A stretch of 44,895 nt of DNA from a virus. A program made the position numbers and the translations under genes. Below, in pieces: positions 20,215-28,779 of the stretch. Under the pieces are notes generated by a model. It ran no database searches. It saw nothing but the letters and a program-made list of their open reading frames with translations, and was not told the origin of the DNA. Position 1 is the first letter of the stretch, and every line of letters begins with the position of its first letter. The stretch is from the IMG/VR virus record IMGVR_UViG_3300013103_000003, positions 1 to 44,895 of that record; one strand, given 5' to 3'.

Positions 20215-20892
20215 ATGCCAGGATTTGATACATCGGGCGATGGAGGCCAGGCCGCCGCTGGTGGAGAAACCACAGTACCCGTGGAAGTGGTTGAGAAGTT
20301 ACGGGAAGAATTAAAGCAGGTTAAAGATGAGGGTGAATTACTCAAGGAACAGGTCGAGTTGTATAAGGCTAATATGGATATAAAACCCAAAGAGGAAAAG
20401 CCAGACACAGACATTAAGGATGATGACGTCATAACTTATGCGGAAGCAAAGAAACTAATTGCGGATGCTTCCAAAGGTATTGCTGGGACTTTGCAACAAT
20501 TAGAATTTGCTCAGACTAATACTGATTTTAATGAAGTCATTACCAAATACTTACCCGACCTCTTAAAGAAAGAGCCTGCACTTACAGATGCGATAAAAAC
20601 AAGCTCTAACCCGGCACTATTAGCATATAAGTTAGCGAAAAGTTCTTCTGCCTATCAGAAGGATGCCGCTGCGGGACAGTTAGGCGGTGAAGAACAGAAA
20701 GCAGAGGAATTAAGAGCTAAAGCTGCTAAAGGTGACACAGACGCACAAAAGTTACTTGAAAAGATGGGCAAACCTGGGTCGGCCAGTCAAGCAGGCGGAG
20801 CCGGGGGTGGCGTATCTTCAGGTGAATTTTATAATAACATGAGTGATGAGGATTTTGAAGCACGTATCGCCGAAATTCAAGCCCGTGGTTAA
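20215..20892 (+). CDS. Scaffolding protein
   Basis: 225 residues from the ATG at 20215, after AAGGAG at ideal spacing. It is highly charged: a coiled coil at ~20-55 (EVVEKLREELKQVKDEGELL), an Asp/Lys-rich stretch, helices and a Gly-rich linker, ending in a conserved-looking NNMSDEDFEARIAEI helix. Composition and position directly before the capsid gene are typical for scaffolds, which shape the prohead and then leave or are cut. Confidence 0.75.
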   Translation: MPGFDTSGDGGQAAAGGETTVPVEVVEKLREELKQVKDEGELLKEQVELYKANMDIKPKEEKPDTDIKDDDVITYAEAKKLIADASKGIAGTLQQLEFAQTNTDFNEVITKYLPDLLKKEPALTDAIKTSSNPALLAYKLAKSSSAYQKDAAAGQLGGEEQKAEELRAKAAKGDTDAQKLLEKMGKPGSASQAGGAGGGVSSGEFYNNMSDEDFEARIAEIQARG

Positions 20893-20923
20893 GAGCGCAA
20901 AAGAGTAAAGGAGATTTTGAAAA

Positions 20924-21853
20924 ATGGCTGATAATTTAACTACAACTGCCGAAGTTGATCCTGCCGTTGCTGTATTCTATGACAGGGTTCTCTTAAAAAG
21001 GGCACAACCTAAACTAATCCATAGTTTATTTGCTCAGAAAAAGACCCTTGGCAGTAAAAGAGGCAATACGGTAAAATTTAGACGGTATGCTGCGCTTTCA
21101 ATAGCTACCACTCCATTAACAGAGGGTATTACACCTCCAGGACAGAAATTATCGAAAACCGACCTTTTAGCTACAGTCTCTCAGTACGGTGACTTCGTTC
21201 ATATTACTGATTTGGTAGACTTAACGGTTGAAGATCCAGTTCTGACAGTTGCAGCGGAGGAGTTGGGTATCCAAATGGGGAAAACTATTGATGCTATAGT
21301 TAGAGATATACTGCACTCCTGCGCAAGTTTAACACAGTGCGCTGGGTCGGGTGGTGATAATTCACTGACTAAGGCTGATATAGATGGTGTGGTCTTAACA
21401 TTACTCAAGGCTAATGCCGAATTTATGACTCCTATGATGAGGGCTGCGTCTGGACAAGGTACATCCCCTATCAGACAGGCATTTTGGGCATTGGGTGACG
21501 TAGACGTTACGACAAATCTGGAAGCCGTAAGTGGGTTTAAATCTACATCGCAATACCCGGCACAGAGTGGTGTATTGGATGCAGAGTGGGGAAGTACGGG
21601 TAACGTTAGATGGCTCCTTACTACAGAGGGCTGGACAGACGGTACATGGTACGATAACTACATTATCGGTAGAAACGCTTACGGTATCGTGGACTTGAGC
21701 GCTGGGAACGCTAAGAACATCGTGAAGCCATTTGGGTCTGGTGGAACAAGCGACCCATTGAACCAGAGGGCAACTTCGGGTTGGAAAACAATGTTCGTGG
21801 CGAGGATCCTAAACGACTCGTTCATGCATAACCTACAATGTAAGGTCGTATAA
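20924..21853 (+). CDS. Major capsid protein, N4-gp56 family
   Basis: 309 residues with strong AAGGAGA initiation. The family pattern is clear: VFYDRVLLKRAQPKLIHSLF, GNTVKFRRYAAL, ATTPLTEGITPPGQKL, ATVSQYGDFVHITD, then DPVLTVAAEELGIQMG. An HK97-type fold is expected from the family. Toward the C-terminus the codons become richer in C-ending forms than in neighbouring genes, consistent with high expression or a separate origin. A strong terminator follows. Confidence 0.9.
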   Translation: MADNLTTTAEVDPAVAVFYDRVLLKRAQPKLIHSLFAQKKTLGSKRGNTVKFRRYAALSIATTPLTEGITPPGQKLSKTDLLATVSQYGDFVHITDLVDLTVEDPVLTVAAEELGIQMGKTIDAIVRDILHSCASLTQCAGSGGDNSLTKADIDGVVLTLLKANAEFMTPMMRAASGQGTSPIRQAFWALGDVDVTTNLEAVSGFKSTSQYPAQSGVLDAEWGSTGNVRWLLTTEGWTDGTWYDNYIIGRNAYGIVDLSAGNAKNIVKPFGSGGTSDPLNQRATSGWKTMFVARILNDSFMHNLQCKVV

Positions 21854-21859
21854 TTAACC

Positions 21860-21884
21860 GCCCGACTACGGTCGGGCATTTTCT
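21860..21884 (+). terminator. Rho-independent terminator with UACG tetraloop after the capsid gene
   Basis: GCCCGAC-TACG-GTCGGGC followed by ATTTTCT. A seven-base GC-rich stem closed by C(UACG)G is exceptionally stable. It would reduce transcription after the capsid gene, raising capsid mRNA over downstream virion mRNA. Confidence 0.9.
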
Positions 21885-21968
21885 ATTAATTGGTTCGCTC
21901 ACTTACGAGGGTCACGACATTAGTACGCACCCGTGAAAGTCAAGCGACAATAAGGAGAGGAAAGAATA

Positions 21969-22622
21969 ATGGATATAAAAACTGGATTTTTTTTACAAGA
22001 TGGGAATGCTGTTAACGTAATCTTAGGCTTCGTGCCTGACCATTTGGAACTTAATATCGGTACAGATAATGCTGATGATGGTATTACAATCAAATGGTCT
22101 CGTGCTATGTATGAGGCTGGCTTAACAGACAAGTATGGTCAACAGATTGCTGCTGACGGTACGGTAACAGGACTTGAGACTGCCGCTAAGGGTGTTAAAC
22201 CTTTCGATAGTTCAGGTGATTACGTGAACGTAGTTTCCCCGATACCTGGGGTTGGGAAGAAACCTACAGTTGTTCAGACATGGGCGACAGGCATAACTCC
22301 AACTGCAAGGAGTGCAACAGCCATAGGTACAATCCTTAGACCGACAAGTAAGAATGGTCGTGTGTATGAATGTACAACTGCTTCAGGAGCAATCGCAGGT
22401 GCTGAACCCACATGGCCTACCGCTCTTGGTGCTACAGTCACAGACGCAGATAGTAACGTCTGGACATGCATTAATGAGGAAGTCGTGAGAGGTGGTGGAA
22501 AGGGTTTCACATTGGGTGCAACTCCTAACACAGACGGAGATTATTGCTCGTTTGTGGCAATAAAGAGCGATAAGGATAGGTATCTTGGTGATGCTGCTGA
22601 TGGCGACCTTAGTTTAGTCTAA
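21969..22622 (+). CDS. Putative head decoration protein with adhesin-like module
   Basis: 217 residues with an AAGGAGAGG site. The N-terminal ~90 residues are unassigned beta structure. Residues ~105-165 contain a module seen in many phage structural proteins: ATAIGTILRPTSKNGRVYEC, GAEPTWPTALGATVTD and NVWTCI, probably a small beta sandwich. Position right after the capsid gene suggests head decoration or capsid completion. Confidence 0.6.
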   Translation: MDIKTGFFLQDGNAVNVILGFVPDHLELNIGTDNADDGITIKWSRAMYEAGLTDKYGQQIAADGTVTGLETAAKGVKPFDSSGDYVNVVSPIPGVGKKPTVVQTWATGITPTARSATAIGTILRPTSKNGRVYECTTASGAIAGAEPTWPTALGATVTDADSNVWTCINEEVVRGGGKGFTLGATPNTDGDYCSFVAIKSDKDRYLGDAADGDLSLV

Positions 22623-22726
22623 GGTTTAGCGGCGTTTAGTGGCGTTATAATCTGAAAAATTTAGAGGTGATGGGGGTAGTCATGGGAGGAAACAGAGGCT
22701 ACCCCACCTATTAAATGGAGGATATA

Positions 22727-23164
22727 ATGAAAGAGGTAAAGAAAGACCCTAAAACAGGGAAATTTATAAAGGTTCCGAATTTAACAAGTACCACGGTTAA
22801 ACCCCCACGGGTATACGATGAAGCTAAGTATCATGGTAAGAAGGTTGAGATTGTCTTTTCTAATTTAGAGTTTCCAAAGAATACTTTAGACTTCGTGTAT
22901 GGTGGTTTCTTCTATCGGTTGAAAGACGGTGAGAAGTATAAACTCCCGATAGAAACTGTCGAACACCTCAATAATTTGGTGATACCAGAGAGTAAGTATG
23001 ACATTGATGAGGAAACTGGACAGATGACACACATAGTTACGACAATGCGTCACCGTTTTAATTGTGGTATAGTGAACATGGGAGCCTTACTTAAAAGGGC
23101 TGCTGAAAACGAAGCGAAGAAAAATGACTCAATAAACAAGGCAGCACAGAATAAAGAGGAATAA
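22727..23164 (+). CDS. Virion-associated hypothetical protein
   Basis: 145 residues from the ATG at 22727 with GGAGG upstream. LEFPKNTLDFVYGGFFYRLK and YKLPIETVEHLNNLVIPES suggest a folded beta/alpha structural protein; the C-terminus is a charged helix. The leader at 22673-22709 can form GGGGTAG/CTACCCC. Its role is probably head completion, inferred from position. Confidence 0.55.
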   Translation: MKEVKKDPKTGKFIKVPNLTSTTVKPPRVYDEAKYHGKKVEIVFSNLEFPKNTLDFVYGGFFYRLKDGEKYKLPIETVEHLNNLVIPESKYDIDEETGQMTHIVTTMRHRFNCGIVNMGALLKRAAENEAKKNDSINKAAQNKEE

Positions 23165-23167
23165 ATT

Positions 23168-23848
23168 ATGGCAGATAAAGAAATAATTAATTATGAGAGT
23201 GTCTCCAATCCCGACCTCTTGGTTGATGTATTAACTGCGATGAATAATGAGATAGACCTTAATAGGACACTCACTAATGAGTTAAAAGCCGATATGAATA
23301 CCAATAAAGCTATCCTTGATGAGGTTAAAACTTTGGTTAATGATATTCGAGCTAAAGTGAAGGGTAACTATGTAATTACTAAGACGGGTATAGCAATCGG
23401 AAGTACTGTCCAAAATGTGGCTAACGGTGCTTTTGATTATCTTATCGGTGGTGTTCGTTATAGTAAGGCTGCGGTAGCCGCCGGTACGGCTCTTTCGGGA
23501 GATACACTTCCAGATGGGAAATACGGTGCTTGGGCTTTAGAAATAGGTGTAGACGGTACCGTTGATATTCTACCAGCTGCTGATAACGGAACTGGATACG
23601 CAAGTGAGGCTGATGCTATAGCGGGGATACCTGCTGCCTCTGCCGACCACGCAATTATGGGATATGTTACGGTCTTGACCAGCGGGGCAACTTTCGAGCC
23701 GGGAACAACAGGACTTGATGCTGCTACCGTAACGGATAAGTATTACGATTGGGAAACCGCATTTGAACTTATTGGTGATGCTATTTCAGGTACACCAGCA
23801 GCGACAGCGGCAACAGACGTCACAGAGAAAACAGAAGCAGGTAAATAA
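23168..23848 (+). CDS. Virion structural protein, possible head fibre
   Basis: 226 residues. An N-terminal coiled-coil-like helix (LLVDVLTAMNNEIDLNRTL to DIRAKVKG) is followed by an Ala/Gly/Thr-rich beta region (YGAWALEIGVDGTVDILPA) and an Ala/Thr-rich tail. This trimeric-looking layout resembles head-fibre or decoration proteins. A terminator follows. Confidence 0.55.
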   Translation: MADKEIINYESVSNPDLLVDVLTAMNNEIDLNRTLTNELKADMNTNKAILDEVKTLVNDIRAKVKGNYVITKTGIAIGSTVQNVANGAFDYLIGGVRYSKAAVAAGTALSGDTLPDGKYGAWALEIGVDGTVDILPAADNGTGYASEADAIAGIPAASADHAIMGYVTVLTSGATFEPGTTGLDAATVTDKYYDWETAFELIGDAISGTPAATAATDVTEKTEAGK

Positions 23849-23887
23849 GCTGAGGTTCTAACCTCGGTTAGGTGATTTAGCTTTAAT

Positions 23888-23943
23888 AAGCTCCAAAAGA
23901 TGCCCGAAAGATACCTTGGCGGTGTCCAAGGAGCTTTTTTATT
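23888..23943 (+). terminator. Rho-independent terminator
   Basis: CCTTGG-CGGTGT-CCAAGG (23914-23931) is nested near AAGCTCC (23888-23894) that can pair with GGAGCTT just before seven T. The two pairings share the right arm, so this could also switch between forms. It divides the head genes from the tail genes. Confidence 0.75.
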
Positions 23944-23961
23944 GTAATAAGGGTAGATGAA

Positions 23962-24609
23962 ATGGACTGGACGGTAGACAGTATTATAACACGGATAAAA
24001 TTATTGGTTGGTGACTCAAATTTAGATGATACCGACCTCTTGAATAGGATAAATGACCACTATCAGAACCACTTACCGATAGAGTTTAGACCTAAATCGT
24101 TGGATGATATATACCATGAGACCCTCGTGGCTGACGGTGTGGGGGTAATGGTTGACCCCAATAAGTATCTTACTCTTTTAAACCCTGCGTATATTGATGA
24201 TGGCGGGACGGGAAACTTATACGAGGGGGTTATATCTTATGACCCGACCCTCTTTTGGCGGAAATATCCCGAACCTACAGCCCTCGGAACGCACACTACA
24301 AATAAACCAATAGAATTTCTATACTATGGTTATACCCTGTACCCCCGACCAGTTCCTGATGCAGATTACGAGTTCGAGTGTAAAGCAATTAAAAAGCCAG
24401 ACGCTTTCACTTTGGGTACAGAACACCCTATTGAGGAATTATGGGGTGGTATACTTTCATGTGATGTAGCTATTGAGATTAAAGGGGAACGGGGGGATGA
24501 AGAGAACTTAGAGTACCTTCTGACTACCCTACGTCCTTATTATTCCAATATGATAGCTGAGAAAGAAATTATGCAATTAGAAGGGATCCGTGGAACACCA
24601 CGGTTTTAA
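23962..24609 (+). CDS. Head-tail adaptor protein
   Basis: 215 residues. The N-terminus (VDSIITRIKLLVGDSNLDDT then LLNRINDHYQNHLP) is typical of phage adaptor or connector proteins, as are FYYGYTLYPRP-type strands and a C-terminal helix (NLEYLLTTLRPYYSNM). It should bind below the portal. Position between head and tail genes agrees. Confidence 0.7.
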   Translation: MDWTVDSIITRIKLLVGDSNLDDTDLLNRINDHYQNHLPIEFRPKSLDDIYHETLVADGVGVMVDPNKYLTLLNPAYIDDGGTGNLYEGVISYDPTLFWRKYPEPTALGTHTTNKPIEFLYYGYTLYPRPVPDADYEFECKAIKKPDAFTLGTEHPIEELWGGILSCDVAIEIKGERGDEENLEYLLTTLRPYYSNMIAEKEIMQLEGIRGTPRF

Positions 24610-24613
24610 GATT

Positions 24614-24832
24614 ATGGTTTCAAGAGATACTTTTAAAGGATACACAATCAGAAGTCAAAACCTAACGCTATACGATGGACAAATCGAATTAAAAAAGGAA
24701 ATCAAATCATTAAAAGCTTTGATAGAAGCTGGGTGTGGGAAGAATAAACTTGCTGCTGGTGTCGGTGGGTTCCTTGGGGTGTTTACGGTAGCTTTAGGGA
24801 TGGTGGTTGGTAAGATAACGTTTTGGCGATAA
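24614..24832 (+). CDS. Small membrane/coiled-coil protein
   Basis: 72 residues from the ATG at 24614; ribosome site weak. A short coiled coil (GQIELKKEIKSLKALIEAG) precedes one membrane segment (AAGVGGFLGVFTVALGMVVG). Such proteins occur among tail genes and may be ejection or holin-like factors. No family is recognised. Confidence 0.5.
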   Translation: MVSRDTFKGYTIRSQNLTLYDGQIELKKEIKSLKALIEAGCGKNKLAAGVGGFLGVFTVALGMVVGKITFWR

Positions 24833-24847
24833 AAGGGAAATGATAAG

Positions 24848-25141
24848 ATGGGAGAAACAGGGATAAATCATGCATTAATGGAATGTTCTATAACTGGTGC
24901 TGACCAACAGAGTGCATGGGTTCCAATAAGAGGAAAGTTTAATTTATCTATATCTGGGACATGGACAGCAACTATTTATATACAAAGATCATTTGATGGT
25001 GGTAGCACAGCCTTAGATGTGGAAAGTTTCACCAGTAATGTAGAGAAAATTGGAGAAGAACCAGAAACCGTACTTTACAGAGCTAATTGTAAAGCGGGCG
25101 ATTACACTTCAGGAACGGCTATTGTAAGGATTAGTCAATAA
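24848..25141 (+). CDS. Small beta-rich virion protein
   Basis: 97 residues. GKFNLSISGTWTATIYIQRS followed by alternating strands ending TAIVRISQ reads as an Ig-like or jelly-roll tail protein. In other phages similar proteins lie beside tail-fibre genes. Confidence 0.6.
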   Translation: MGETGINHALMECSITGADQQSAWVPIRGKFNLSISGTWTATIYIQRSFDGGSTALDVESFTSNVEKIGEEPETVLYRANCKAGDYTSGTAIVRISQ

Positions 25142-25159
25142 ATTTAAGGAGATTAATAA

Positions 25160-25720
25160 ATGTTTAAGAAGATAAAAGAGGCTATACTTAAAAGAATCAA
25201 TCGCAAAAACCTTGATTGGCAAATTAAGCATGGTTATGTAGCCAGAGGAAGAACCAACATGGGGGGTAGCGTTATAAACGTTTCGACAAAGACGGTCGCT
25301 CGCCATATCCGTAATGGTGAGGAGATTGGTAGAAGAGAAGTTTTAAATAAGAAGGTTACCACTGCCTTTGTGAATGACATTGTAGACAATCTTATTACTG
25401 AAACTTCAGCCTTCGGTGATTATAAGTATCACGATTCAGGGACAGGAACGGGAGCGGAAAATAAATCCGATACTGGACTTGGTACACCATGCGGGGAATC
25501 GAGGGATGCGGGAACTCAGGTTGAGGGTAGTCAAACTTATGAGTATAAATCAGTAGCGACTCATACTTATGCTGGTACGTTTGCTATTACCGAACATGGG
25601 TTATTTAATGCTGCAAGTAATGGCACTTTAATGGACAGGACGGTGTTTGACGCAATCAATGTAGTAGCTAATGATAAGATTGAGTTCACATTTACAATTC
25701 AGTTTAGCGCAGAAGCGTAA
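25160..25720 (+). CDS. Tail-fibre-associated structural protein
   Basis: 186 residues. A basic N-terminus (KRINRKNLDWQIKHGYVARG) leads to a Gly/Thr-rich beta region with YKYHDSGTGTGAEN and a conserved-looking end: AITEHGLFNAASNGTLMDRT and FDAINVVANDKIEFTFTI. The same end occurs in phage tail-fibre accessory proteins, from memory. It probably trimerises or attaches fibres. Confidence 0.65.
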   Translation: MFKKIKEAILKRINRKNLDWQIKHGYVARGRTNMGGSVINVSTKTVARHIRNGEEIGRREVLNKKVTTAFVNDIVDNLITETSAFGDYKYHDSGTGTGAENKSDTGLGTPCGESRDAGTQVEGSQTYEYKSVATHTYAGTFAITEHGLFNAASNGTLMDRTVFDAINVVANDKIEFTFTIQFSAEA

Positions 25721-25747
25721 GATATTTGTAGGAGCGACAACTGCATA

Positions 25748-27604
25748 ATGGAATTATTACTCAAAGTAGGTGGTTCTCAGGACGCAAGACATTGGCGAGA
25801 TGGCCAGATAATTGACATCCGCCCTGACGGGTTTCATAAGGGTAAATTGACCCGAACGCACCACTTTGTCTTAACACTGCCAGGTGATTATTGGGAATTA
25901 AGAGGAACTATCGATTGGAAATGGCCTGGGCAGAAGGTCTTTGGAAATATCAAAAAATACTTGGTAGCTGTAGACTCACAAGGAAAATATCCCTGGGAGC
26001 GTAAAACGGAACTTGAAGAAAAGAGACTCAGACGGAGAGATTGGTTTGTTGATTTTAAGTTATTGCTCGATCTCGGATTGATTACCCAAAGCCAGTTCGA
26101 TGCAATATATGATAAAAAAAGAGACCCAGGTGTAGTCTACATAGAACGTGCATTTGATCAGATTATTAGAAATGAGTATTTACATAAAAGGTTAGCGTCT
26201 AAGTATTCTGGAAGCAAAGGCACTATCTCATCTGGCACATATTCTATAGGCTCTGGACTTAATTATGATACTGTTACAGCATTTGAGGCAGATATTATTG
26301 ACCCAGGCAGTGGCTCACTAACAGGCGACCTTACTGGTGAGCATAATGATGAAGAAACATCAATTTCATCTATTGTGACATTTGACACTGATACAAATGG
26401 ATTCCTTTTAAAGCTGACTGCGGCAAGCGGGGCAGAGCATAATGGCGGAGCTTATGGAAATGGAGCAAGGATAAACTTCGGAGGGTATGATACTATAAAA
26501 TTCGATGAGACTAATGATGGCGATATGGATAATACGGAAATATCGGAACTTGCTATAGATGTCAGCGGAACGGGAAATGAAGGAATACAATTATTAGATG
26601 GAGCTGTGAATGGAAACTTTCTTGTCAACAGATTGTTAATAAAAAGTGATACCAATGATGAGTGGGCTTTACGCTCACATAGAGACATGGTTCATCTCAC
26701 AGTAAGAAACTGCATTATTTACGGCAGCACTCTCGGGATACGGATATCCCACTATTACGGCAATGCGACGACTTATTATTACAATAATACTGTGATTAAA
26801 TGCACCACAGGGATCAAGCAGGACGAAACTGGATTAAGCGGTTCATTGACTGTAAAAAACAATCTTGTTCAAGGCTGCACTAATGACTTTGTTGACGATG
26901 GCGGTGGTTTCGGCACTCATGCCTATAACATCTCCGAAGATGCCACCTCGCCAGATGCAGATTACAGAAGCAAAGACGTTCATACAAACTCGGTATTCAA
27001 AGATTATGCTAATGACGACTATCGCTTAGACCCGAATGGAGACGCCACTAACCTTGCAATCCTTGATGATGGCGAGGATTTATCCGCTACGTTTACGGAT
27101 GATATTCAAGGTCAAACACGGTCAACATGGTATATCGGAGCGAGTGAAATTGTGGCGGCAGGCTCAACCTTTTATGCGACCACAGGACAATATTCTGTGT
27201 CTATAGTTGGAAGTTTAGGTACAATACCAACGTTTCGGTGTCCTGTAGGCGGTTATGCTGTCGTTATTACCGGGACGTTGGGAAAAATAACCACCCATAT
27301 GCTTTCCGTTGGAAATGCTGCCGTAGATATTGTAGGCAGTTTAGCTAAACAGACCTCCAAATACGTTGGTAAGGCTTCTGTGGGTATATCGGGTACTTTG
27401 GGAAAAGCTACTACATATTTAAAAACCGTTGGGAGTGGTAATATGAATATAGCGGGAACCCTAAACGCAAGTGTCTTAATTTTACAAAACGTAGGTCAAG
27501 CAACAATGGATATTGTCGGTACCCTAACGAAAGAATTTATCGCAGGGCCAATATATAAGTTTTTTAAGGCAATATTTTCAAATATTTTTAAGGATAATAT
27601 GTAA
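25748..27604 (+). CDS. Beta-helix tail fibre/spike with C-terminal repeats
   Basis: 618 residues. Residues ~1-150 are a basic attachment domain (DWFVDFKLLLDLGLITQSQF). Residues ~150-470 read as a right-handed parallel beta-helix (LTVRNCIIYGSTLGIRIS, NNTVIKCTTGIKQDE), the fold of receptor-binding depolymerases. Residues ~480-600 contain six ~21-residue repeats of the form G-x-a-x-v-x-I-x-G-(T/S)-L-(G/x)-K. The last ~18 residues are hydrophobic and basic. The beta-helix part uses GGC and other C-ending codons more than the flanks, suggesting a swapped host-range module. Confidence 0.7.
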   Translation: MELLLKVGGSQDARHWRDGQIIDIRPDGFHKGKLTRTHHFVLTLPGDYWELRGTIDWKWPGQKVFGNIKKYLVAVDSQGKYPWERKTELEEKRLRRRDWFVDFKLLLDLGLITQSQFDAIYDKKRDPGVVYIERAFDQIIRNEYLHKRLASKYSGSKGTISSGTYSIGSGLNYDTVTAFEADIIDPGSGSLTGDLTGEHNDEETSISSIVTFDTDTNGFLLKLTAASGAEHNGGAYGNGARINFGGYDTIKFDETNDGDMDNTEISELAIDVSGTGNEGIQLLDGAVNGNFLVNRLLIKSDTNDEWALRSHRDMVHLTVRNCIIYGSTLGIRISHYYGNATTYYYNNTVIKCTTGIKQDETGLSGSLTVKNNLVQGCTNDFVDDGGGFGTHAYNISEDATSPDADYRSKDVHTNSVFKDYANDDYRLDPNGDATNLAILDDGEDLSATFTDDIQGQTRSTWYIGASEIVAAGSTFYATTGQYSVSIVGSLGTIPTFRCPVGGYAVVITGTLGKITTHMLSVGNAAVDIVGSLAKQTSKYVGKASVGISGTLGKATTYLKTVGSGNMNIAGTLNASVLILQNVGQATMDIVGTLTKEFIAGPIYKFFKAIFSNIFKDNM

Positions 27605-27613
27605 GGAGATAGA

Positions 27614-28465
27614 ATGGCAACAAACTGGGATAAAGATAAACCGCAGGGATCAACCAAAATTCGACTTTCCGATGAAATGATACGGGCTAATCAGGCTGCC
27701 CTTGAGGATGCCCTTAGTCGGTCTTTGGTTTTTCCCGGTAATGAGGGTGTGGATGCGGGAAACCTAAAAGATAGTATCGTAGAGACGGCTAATATTAAAG
27801 ATGCTAATGTTACTTTAGCGAAAATGGCTGCTGATGCTATTGATATTCCTTCAGGGGAAATTATCCTCTTTGAAAAAGACACTGCGGTTGCTGGTTACAC
27901 ACTCCAGACTGACAAGGATGATATGATTATCTATATCACTAAGGGGTCAGCGGCTGGTGGTCAAGCTGGTGCAGAGGATAAAACAGGTGGTACGTGGACG
28001 CAACCCACACATACACACGGGGTCGGTAGTTATAAAGGCCCCAGTCATACGCATGCAGGCCCAAGTCATACACACTCAGGCCCAAGTCACACACACTCAG
28101 GCCCAAGTCACACACACTCAATCTCAAGTCATACCCACGAGCTTAGTGTAACTACTGGAATGACTGTTGACACCGCTAAACCAGTTGGTATTTCAAATAG
28201 TGATGGGAAATTATATGCAGGAAGTAATGTTGGTACCGACAAACAAGTCGATAGTAAAACGGTTACAGCGGGGGGCACAGAAGAGACAGATGCGGGAGGT
28301 ACAGGACAAACAGGAGCAAGTGGTACAGGACAAACAGGAGCAAGTGGTACAGGTGATACAAGTACAAGTGGTGATGCAGCGATAACAGGAACATCTGGAA
28401 CAGGTGCTACGGTTAACACATGGCGGATGCCTGGGAGGACTTTTACAAGACAAAAACGAAACTAA
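27614..28465 (+). CDS. Tail fibre with His-x-His repeats
   Basis: 283 residues. The N-terminus contains a fibre-like AAxVTLAKMA segment and a DIPSGEIILFEKD strand near residue 80. Residues ~130-180 hold tandem GPSHTHS units, giving eight or nine HTH triplets. In T4 gp37 such HxH motifs bind iron along a trimeric needle. Residues ~220-270 are TGASG-rich repeats. DNA repeats of 18-21 bases (28018-28140, 28290-28400) underlie both. It should be a thin metal-stabilised fibre tip. Confidence 0.7.
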   Translation: MATNWDKDKPQGSTKIRLSDEMIRANQAALEDALSRSLVFPGNEGVDAGNLKDSIVETANIKDANVTLAKMAADAIDIPSGEIILFEKDTAVAGYTLQTDKDDMIIYITKGSAAGGQAGAEDKTGGTWTQPTHTHGVGSYKGPSHTHAGPSHTHSGPSHTHSGPSHTHSISSHTHELSVTTGMTVDTAKPVGISNSDGKLYAGSNVGTDKQVDSKTVTAGGTEETDAGGTGQTGASGTGQTGASGTGDTSTSGDAAITGTSGTGATVNTWRMPGRTFTRQKRN

Positions 28466-28476
28466 AGGGGGTTTAT

Positions 28477-28779
28477 ATGAAAAAAGGTTGTGCTCTATGT
28501 AAAAAGGGTTGCGAATATTGCCCATTATATCGGAGAGGGATTAGGTTGGTGGGTTTAGACCAACACGAAGAGAAGTATGAGGGTTGTGTTTTTAATATCC
28601 TTGCGGATAATGTAGAAGAACTTCACAGAAAAGTTGCAAGTATGCAGGCTGAGGTTGGGGAAACCAAAAACGCAAACATATTTCAGGCTCTTGCAATCCT
28701 TACCGACTCGGCTGGAGCTAAGGATGAATTAAGAAGAATAATCGTTAATCAATTTAAGGAGACAAAAAGAATAGCGTAA
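28477..28779 (+). CDS. Cys-rich protein with coiled coil
   Basis: 100 residues from the ATG at 28477, after AAAGGGGG. GCALCKKGCEYCPLY is a four-Cys cluster that could bind zinc, followed later by a coiled coil (VEELHRKVASMQAEVGE) and a helical end. It overlaps the tail hub gene by one base. Possibly a fibre chaperone or a virion protein; unassigned. Confidence 0.55.
   Translation: MKKGCALCKKGCEYCPLYRRGIRLVGLDQHEEKYEGCVFNILADNVEELHRKVASMQAEVGETKNANIFQALAILTDSAGAKDELRRIIVNQFKETKRIA

Noticed and set aside
28010-28140. Regular repeats that might look like a CRISPR array
   Set aside because: The repeats are contiguous, have no spacers and encode in-frame GPSHTHS units.
28167-28385. Alternative frames over the tail-fibre repeats
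   Set aside because: Low-complexity DNA repeats keep all frames open; the fibre frame has the proper start and context.
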